Positions 59,801-64,000 of a DNA stretch of 64,000 nt are shown one piece after another (the stretch's first letter is position 1; each line of letters begins with the position of its first letter). This stretch comes from Pseudomonas taiwanensis DSM 21245 (GTDB lineage: Bacteria > Pseudomonadota > Gammaproteobacteria > Pseudomonadales > Pseudomonadaceae). The notes under the pieces are model-generated. The model was not told the DNA's origin, searched no databases, and saw only the letters and a list, made by a program, of their open reading frames with translations. The position numbers and the translations under genes are program-made. The stretch spans positions 1-64,000 of the forward strand of contig NZ_AUEC01000028.1 of the NCBI RefSeq assembly GCF_000425785.1, in the 5' to 3' direction.

Positions 59801-61727
59801 GGGCAAGACCGTGGTCGCCGCGCCATTGATTGCCGAACTGGCGGCGCCGCGCTTCCTGGCCGGTGGTGATCGCACCAGCCTGGCGCTGGACTTGGCCAAC
59901 CTGTCGGGGCGCGCGCAGCAGTTGAGTGTCGAGCTGCGTACCGAGGGCCAATTAAGCCTGCAAGCGGATGCCCTGCAAAGCGTCGCGCTGGCGGAAGGTC
60001 AGCGCACCACGCTGATGATTCCGGTCCAGGCCCAGGGAGGCCTCGGTCAGGGCAAGGTGACCGTGCGCGTCAACGGCCTGCAACTGCCGGGTGAGCCGAC
60101 CAACACTTTCGAGCGGGAATGGACCTTGGGTGTTCGCCCCGCCTACCCGGCCATGCTCAAGCACTACCGTGTGGCCCTGAAGGAGCAACCCTGGACGCTG
60201 CCGGAGGGCGACCTGGCCGCCTTCGAGCCCGCCGGCCTGGAGGCCAGCCTGGCCTTGTCGAGTCGCCCGCCGTTGAACCTGGCCGAGCAGATTCGTGCGC
60301 TGGAAGCCTACCCTTATGGCTGCCTGGAACAGACCACCAGCGGGCTCTACCCCTCGCTGTATGCCGATGCGGAGAGTCTCAAGCGCCTGGGCATCAAGGG
60401 CGAAGCCGCCGAGGTCCGCAAGCGCAAGATCGAGATGGGCATCGAGCACTTGCTGGGCATGCAACGCCACAACGGCAGCTTCGGCCTGTGGAGTTCGGAC
60501 AGTGAGGAGGAGTACTGGCTGACCGCCTATGTCACCGACTTCCTGATGCGTGCCCGCGACCAAGGCTACGGCGTCCCGGCCGAGTCCCTGAAAAAGGCCA
60601 GTGAGCGGTTGTTGCGTTACGTGCAGGAGCGCAACCTGATCGAGGTTGATTACAGCGACAATGCCGAGCACACCCGTTTTGCCGTGCAGGCCTATGCCGC
60701 CCTGGTGCTGTCGCGCAGCCAGCAGGCACCCTTGGGTGCATTGCGCAGTCTGTTCGAACGACGGGCCGATGCGCGTTCCGGGCTGCCGCTGGTGCAACTG
60801 GCGGTAGCGCTGGACAAAATGGGCGACAAACCACGCGCCGATCAGGCCTTGCAGGCCGGCCTAGGCATCAGCCGTGGCAAGGGCTGGATGGCTGACTACG
60901 GCAGCGCATTGCGCGACCAGGCACTGATTCTGGCGCTGTTGCAGGAGAACAAACTGGCCAGTAATCAGGTCGACCAGCGCCTGTTCGCCTTGTCGGACGA
61001 ACTGGCCGCCAACCGTTGGCTTTCGACCCAGGAGCGCAATGCGCTGTATCTGGCAGGCCGTGGCTTGCTCGACAAGCCGGAAGGGCAGTGGAAGGCGCGC
61101 CTGGACAGCGCGGGCGAGATTCGCGTGTTCAGCAACACCGAATCGGGCATGAAGCTCGAAGGGCCGTTGCTGGCCGCGCCGCTGAGCGTGCAGAACGAAG
61201 GCAGCGAAACGCTCTACCAGCAACTGACGCTGTCGGGGTATCCGCGTCAGGCACCGGCCGCTGGCGGCAACGGCCTGCAGATCCGCCGCGAGTACCTGGG
61301 CATGAACGGCCAGGCACTTGACCTGCACAACCTGCGCAGTGGTGACCTGGTGCTGGTGCACCTGGCACTCAAGGCCGAGACCGCCGTGCCGGATGCGCTG
61401 GTGGCGGACTTGTTGCCTGCGGGCCTGGAGCTGGAAAACCAGAACCTGGCGCAGAGCGCGGCGAGCCTGGACAACGCCAGCAGTGCGGTCAAGCAGTGGC
61501 GTGAGTCGATGCAGAACGCCAGCGTGGTGCACCAGGAGTATCGTGACGATCGCTATGTGGCGGCGCTCAAGCTCGACAGCTATGGGACCACGCACTTGCT
61601 GTACCTGGCGCGGGCCGTGACGCCGGGCACCTATCGCGTGCCGCCGCCGCAGGTCGAGTCGATGTACCGGCCAAACCTTCAAGCAGTGGGGGATGGGCAG
61701 GGTGAGATGGTTGTGAAGGCGCGTTGA
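56826..61727 (+). CDS. Bacterial alpha-2-macroglobulin lipoprotein
   Basis: A 1633-residue periplasmic lipoprotein with lipobox LLSAC (Cys18), an Ala/Pro linker, multiple macroglobulin-like domains, and the thioester motif YGCLEQTTSG with Cys1166. The terpenoid-cyclase-like thioester domain follows. Such proteins trap foreign proteases that reach the periplasm, in the manner of eukaryotic alpha-2-macroglobulin. As in E. coli (YfhM with PbpC) it lies next to the penicillin-binding protein 1C gene, suggesting joint defence and repair of the wall. The gene is full length. Confidence 0.96.
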   Translation: MFNKGLLLACALALLSACDGASPEKTKPTESPAASAAVEAAAPKREDPAVLAKRYEGRELSVLDVSEVQLDGAATLSVSFSVPLDAKQDFANTLHLVDTVKGKVDGAWELSDNQMELRLRHLEPQRKLVLTIDKGLLAVNGKTLDSESVSRLETRDMQPTVGFASRGSLLPTRLAEGLPVIALNVNKVDVEFFRIKPDMLSSFLVNWGRNSSLYYYQSKETLEMAELVYSGRFDLNPARNTRETMLLPIAGIKPLQEPGVYLAVMRASGTYDYSQPATLFTLSDIGVSAHRYHDRLDVFAQALEGGKALKDVNLELHDDKGKLLAQAKTDSQGHAQLPITAKADTLIATQGVHTTLLRLNTAALDLAEFDITGPQANPLQFFIFGPRDLYRPGETVLLNGLLRDQDGKPVKAQPVSVEVRRPDEQVSRKFVWEADANGLYQYQLQLATEAPTGRWQLLLDLGGGRKQVYEFLVEDFLPERLALELKGSSQPLAPEQDARIQVNGRYLYGAPAAGNRLSGQAYVRPLREAVPALPGYQFGSVTETELNQDLELDEVTLDQAGKAVVDIESRWAEARSPLQLTVQASLQESGGRPITRRLEQPIWPAERLPGLRGLFDGDETDSDGPVEFEFLVADRDGNKLAANDLKVRLIRERRDYYWNYSQSDGWSYNYNEKFLTQSEETLSVKAGSTAKLTFQVEWGPYRVEVEDPETGLVSSERFWAGYRAQDNAEGGAVRPDQVKLALDKPSYADGATANVTVTPPAPGSGYLMVESSEGPLWWQEIDVPAEGKTFEVKLDKQWARHDLYVSALVIRPGERKANATPKRAVGVLHLPLDRAERKLAVTLQAPEKMRPKQPLTVKLKAANADGSHPKQVHVLLSAVDVGILNITDFKTPDPFASLFGRKAYGADQLDIYGQLIEAGQGRLASLAFGGDAAMAKGGKRPNTTVTIVAQQSVPVTLDEKGEGQATVEIPDFNGELRLMAQAWSDEHFGMAEGKTVVAAPLIAELAAPRFLAGGDRTSLALDLANLSGRAQQLSVELRTEGQLSLQADALQSVALAEGQRTTLMIPVQAQGGLGQGKVTVRVNGLQLPGEPTNTFEREWTLGVRPAYPAMLKHYRVALKEQPWTLPEGDLAAFEPAGLEASLALSSRPPLNLAEQIRALEAYPYGCLEQTTSGLYPSLYADAESLKRLGIKGEAAEVRKRKIEMGIEHLLGMQRHNGSFGLWSSDSEEEYWLTAYVTDFLMRARDQGYGVPAESLKKASERLLRYVQERNLIEVDYSDNAEHTRFAVQAYAALVLSRSQQAPLGALRSLFERRADARSGLPLVQLAVALDKMGDKPRADQALQAGLGISRGKGWMADYGSALRDQALILALLQENKLASNQVDQRLFALSDELAANRWLSTQERNALYLAGRGLLDKPEGQWKARLDSAGEIRVFSNTESGMKLEGPLLAAPLSVQNEGSETLYQQLTLSGYPRQAPAAGGNGLQIRREYLGMNGQALDLHNLRSGDLVLVHLALKAETAVPDALVADLLPAGLELENQNLAQSAASLDNASSAVKQWRESMQNASVVHQEYRDDRYVAALKLDSYGTTHLLYLARAVTPGTYRVPPPQVESMYRPNLQAVGDGQGEMVVKAR

Positions 61728-61734
61728 GATGCGG

Positions 61735-61794
61735 GCTGGCTCCCACAGGTAGCGGTTATCCGTGGGAGCTAGCGATGGGCCGCGAAGCGGCCCC
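61735..61794. terminator. Tandem hairpins after the macroglobulin gene
   Basis: GCTCCCAC with GTGGGAGC (61739-61769) is a REP-like stem, and GGGCCGC-GAA-GCGGCCC (61777-61793) is a tight stem. They sit between convergent genes. Neither has a long T-run. Confidence 0.55.
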
Positions 61795-61797
61795 ACG

Positions 61798-62091
61798 TCA
61801 GTGGATGATCCAGCTCAACACCCACAACCCCAGCAGCAACCAGATGATCCCAGCGATGATCGAGGCGCGCATGAAGGCGCGGATTGCCGAGTACAGCAGC
61901 ATCAGGCCAACGATCAGGGCCAGGATGCTGATCAGCGAGGTGTCCATGCCCAATGTGCGCGCCAGGCCATCTATGAAATTACCCCCGGCATTGGCCAGCA
62001 GGTTGAACAGGCCGCTCAACGCGTCGACGATGAAGCGGATCAACGACCCCAGCGCCTGCCCCAGCCACTCGAAAAAACCTTCTACATGCAT
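61798..62091 (-). CDS. Small two-segment membrane protein, unknown
   Basis: A 97-residue protein with an amphipathic N-terminal half (FIVDALSGLFNLLANAGGNFIDGLARTLG) and two hydrophobic segments (ISILALIVGLMLLYSAI and ASIIAGIIWLLLGLWVLSWII). I do not recognise a named family. AGGAAG lies before the ATG. It lies on the opposite strand between the macroglobulin gene and pbpC. Confidence 0.75.
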   Translation of the reverse strand: MHVEGFFEWLGQALGSLIRFIVDALSGLFNLLANAGGNFIDGLARTLGMDTSLISILALIVGLMLLYSAIRAFMRASIIAGIIWLLLGLWVLSWIIH

Positions 62092-62168
62092 AGTTGCTTC
62101 CTGATGATCGAATCGGCGAGGTTACCGATTCCAAGCCTTTGGCCATCACCTGGCCAGGTCGGTTCCCA

Positions 62169-64000
62169 ATGCCAAGCTTAACCCGCCTGCATACCCGTGC
62201 GGGGCGCTTGCTGTGCGGTTCTGCCTTGGCGTTGGCGATGACGGCGGGCCTGTTGTGGCTGGCCGACCGCCTCTGGCCGTTGCCCATGCCTGCGGATGAT
62301 CTGGCACGGGTGGTGCTGGCCGAAGACGGCACGCCGATGTGGCGTTTCGCCGATGCCGATGGCGTGTGGCGTTACCCGGTCAGCCCCGAGGAAGTTTCGC
62401 CGCTATACCTGCAGGCGCTGCTGACCTATGAAGACCGTTGGTTCTACAGCCACCCGGGTATCAACCCCTTGGCCCTGGCCCGTGCGGCCTGGCTCAACCT
62501 GCGCGGTGGGCGCGTGGTCTCGGGTGGCAGCACCCTGTCGATGCAAGTGGCCCGGCTGCTCGACCCGCATGATCGAACGCTGGCCGGCAAGCTGCGGCAA
62601 CTGTGGCGCACCGGGCAACTTGAATGGCACCTGTCCAAGCGCGAGATCCTGCAGCTTTACCTGAACCGTGCTCCATTTGGCGGCACCTTGCAGGGCGTAG
62701 CGGCGGCCAGTTGGGCTTACCTGGGCAAGTCGCCGATGCATTTGACCCCTGCCGAGGCGGCGCTGCTGGCGGTGTTGCCGCAGGCGCCCAGCCGTTTGCG
62801 CCCGGACCGTCATCCGGCGCGTGCCCAGCGGGCGCGGGACAAAGTGCTGCAGCGCCTGGGCGAATATCACGTGTGGCCTGCCTTGCAGATCAAGGAGGCT
62901 ACCGAGGAGCCCCTGTTGCTGGCCCCGCGCCAGGAGCCTGCGCTGGCGCCGTTGCTGGCGCGCCGGCTGAACACGGCCAACAGTCCGCCGCTCATTCGTA
63001 CCACCCTGGACGCGAACCTGCAGCGGCGTTTGGAAGACCTGCTGCTAGGCTGGCGTGCACGCCTGCCGGAGCGCACCTCGGCCGCGGTGCTGGTGGTGGA
63101 ATCGCAGACCATGGCCGTCAGGGCCTACCTGGGCTCAATCGACCTGGCCGACGAGCGCCGATTCGGCCATGTCGACATGGTGCGATCCCTGCGCTCGCCC
63201 GGCTCGACCCTCAAGCCATTTCTCTACGGCATGGCGCTGGACGACGGCCTGATTCATTCCGAGTCGCTGCTGCAGGACGTGCCGCGCCGCTATGGTGACT
63301 ACCGTCCCGGCAATTTCTCGATGGGGTTCAGCGGGCCGGTGGCAGCCAGTTCGGCGCTGGCCCTGTCCTTGAACTTGCCAGCCGTGCAACTGCTTGAAGC
63401 CTACGGCCCCAAACGCTTTGCGGCGGAGCTGCGAAATGCGGGCATACCGCTGGTGCTGCCGCCCCTGGCAGAGCCCAACCTGTCGCTGATTCTCGGGGGC
63501 GCCGGCAGTCGCCTGGAAGACCTGGTCGCAGGCTACGCGGCGTTGGCCAGGGCGGGCAACAGTGCCCAGGTACGCCTGCGGCCGCAGGACCCGCTGGTGG
63601 AACGACGCCTGCTGTCGCCGGGGGCGGCCTGGATCATCCGCCGCATTCTCAGCGGCCAGGCCCGCCCTGACCGTGACCCACATGCCGAACTGGTCCAACG
63701 GCCGCTGCTGGCCTGGAAGACCGGGACCAGTTATGGCTTTCGCGATGCCTGGTCGATCGGGGTAGGGCCGCGTTACCTGATCGGTGTGTGGATCGGTCGC
63801 CCCGACGGTACGCCGGTGCCTGGGCAGTTTGGCCTGGCCTCGGCAGCGCCGCTGATGCTGCAGGTTCATGACCTGTTGAGCAATCGCGACAGCCAACGTG
63901 GCATTGCCGCGCCGGTGGAGCAGATGCCGCAAAGCGTTGGCGTGGCGGCGATCTGTTGGCCTTTGGGCCAGCCAATGAAGCGGCAAGACCCCAACTGCCG
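62169..64000 (+). CDS. pbpC: Penicillin-binding protein 1C, 3' end beyond window
   Basis: At least 610 residues, cut by the window edge. It has a membrane anchor (LLCGSALALAMTAGLLWLA), a glycosyltransferase GT51 domain with catalytic Glu88 in TYEDRWFYSHPGINP and GGSTLSMQVARLL, and a transpeptidase domain with PGSTLKP (Ser346, Lys349) and KTGTS starting at Lys517. The C-terminal BiPBP domain expected in PBP1C would follow. The ATG at 62169 has AGGTCGG before it. It pairs with the macroglobulin gene. Confidence 0.95.
   Translation, partial: MPSLTRLHTRAGRLLCGSALALAMTAGLLWLADRLWPLPMPADDLARVVLAEDGTPMWRFADADGVWRYPVSPEEVSPLYLQALLTYEDRWFYSHPGINPLALARAAWLNLRGGRVVSGGSTLSMQVARLLDPHDRTLAGKLRQLWRTGQLEWHLSKREILQLYLNRAPFGGTLQGVAAASWAYLGKSPMHLTPAEAALLAVLPQAPSRLRPDRHPARAQRARDKVLQRLGEYHVWPALQIKEATEEPLLLAPRQEPALAPLLARRLNTANSPPLIRTTLDANLQRRLEDLLLGWRARLPERTSAAVLVVESQTMAVRAYLGSIDLADERRFGHVDMVRSLRSPGSTLKPFLYGMALDDGLIHSESLLQDVPRRYGDYRPGNFSMGFSGPVAASSALALSLNLPAVQLLEAYGPKRFAAELRNAGIPLVLPPLAEPNLSLILGGAGSRLEDLVAGYAALARAGNSAQVRLRPQDPLVERRLLSPGAAWIIRRILSGQARPDRDPHAELVQRPLLAWKTGTSYGFRDAWSIGVGPRYLIGVWIGRPDGTPVPGQFGLASAAPLMLQVHDLLSNRDSQRGIAAPVEQMPQSVGVAAICWPLGQPMKRQDPNC

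Noticed and set aside
56655..59951. Very long minus-strand open frame (about 1100 codons) opposite the macroglobulin gene
   Set aside because: It is antisense to a clear lipoprotein gene. Its product is Gln/Arg/Gly-rich, with no domain. Long antisense frames are usual in GC-rich DNA.

Overview
The window is chromosomal DNA of a fluorescent pseudomonad, most likely the Pseudomonas putida group. This rests on the high GC content, the REP elements of P. putida type, and the content and order of its genes, which I compare from memory with P. putida KT2440 and P. aeruginosa. I see no rRNA, tRNA, CRISPR array or intact insertion sequence. About fifty protein genes are supported, nearly all of them core or clade-conserved.

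Left part (1-16.8 kb): a possible 22-codon ORF, a LexA/CI-like repressor whose Ser-Lys protease dyad looks lost, ppa, mtfA, a dedA gene and a GNAT acetyltransferase. Then comes an ethanolamine module: eutC, eutB and the permease eat in one operon, an acetaldehyde dehydrogenase, and a divergent sigma54 activator. Good -24/-12 promoters precede both eat and the dehydrogenase gene. Next are mpl, ubiX, a small lipoprotein, an NAD(P)-binding protein, and a lipoprotein that joins MORN repeats to a caspase-like C13 peptidase domain.

Centre (16.8-33.9 kb): a MaoC dehydratase, lrgAB, a LON-domain protein, a DedA-PAP2 fusion, mpg, proA, and the cell-elongation/lipoate cluster nadD-rsfS-rlmH-mrdA-rodA-mltB-rlpA-dacA-ybeD-lipB-lipA, followed by ldcA. 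As I recall KT2440, this block lies on the other replichore there, so the window probably spans a rearrangement. A 145-bp palindromic, MITE-like element sits at its right-hand junction.

Right part (34-64 kb): the acetoin cluster acoX-acoA-acoB-acoC-adh with divergent acoR, a near-consensus sigma54 promoter and a perfect 17-bp palindrome upstream. Then aroQ-accB-accC, dsbD, a CtpL-like chemoreceptor, a GcbA-like REC-REC-GGDEF diguanylate cyclase, a DUF2333 gene, a Nudix hydrolase, a SUI1/YciH protein and speA. A small AT-richer patch carries a free-standing polymorphic-toxin type 44 protein. The window ends with a MATE transporter, a bacterial alpha-2-macroglobulin lipoprotein, a small membrane protein and the start of pbpC (penicillin-binding protein 1C), cut by the window edge.

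Two catabolic modules meet at acetaldehyde: EutBC makes it from ethanolamine and AcoABC makes it from acetoin, and the acetaldehyde dehydrogenase is encoded in the same window. Both modules have AcoR-type sigma54 activators.
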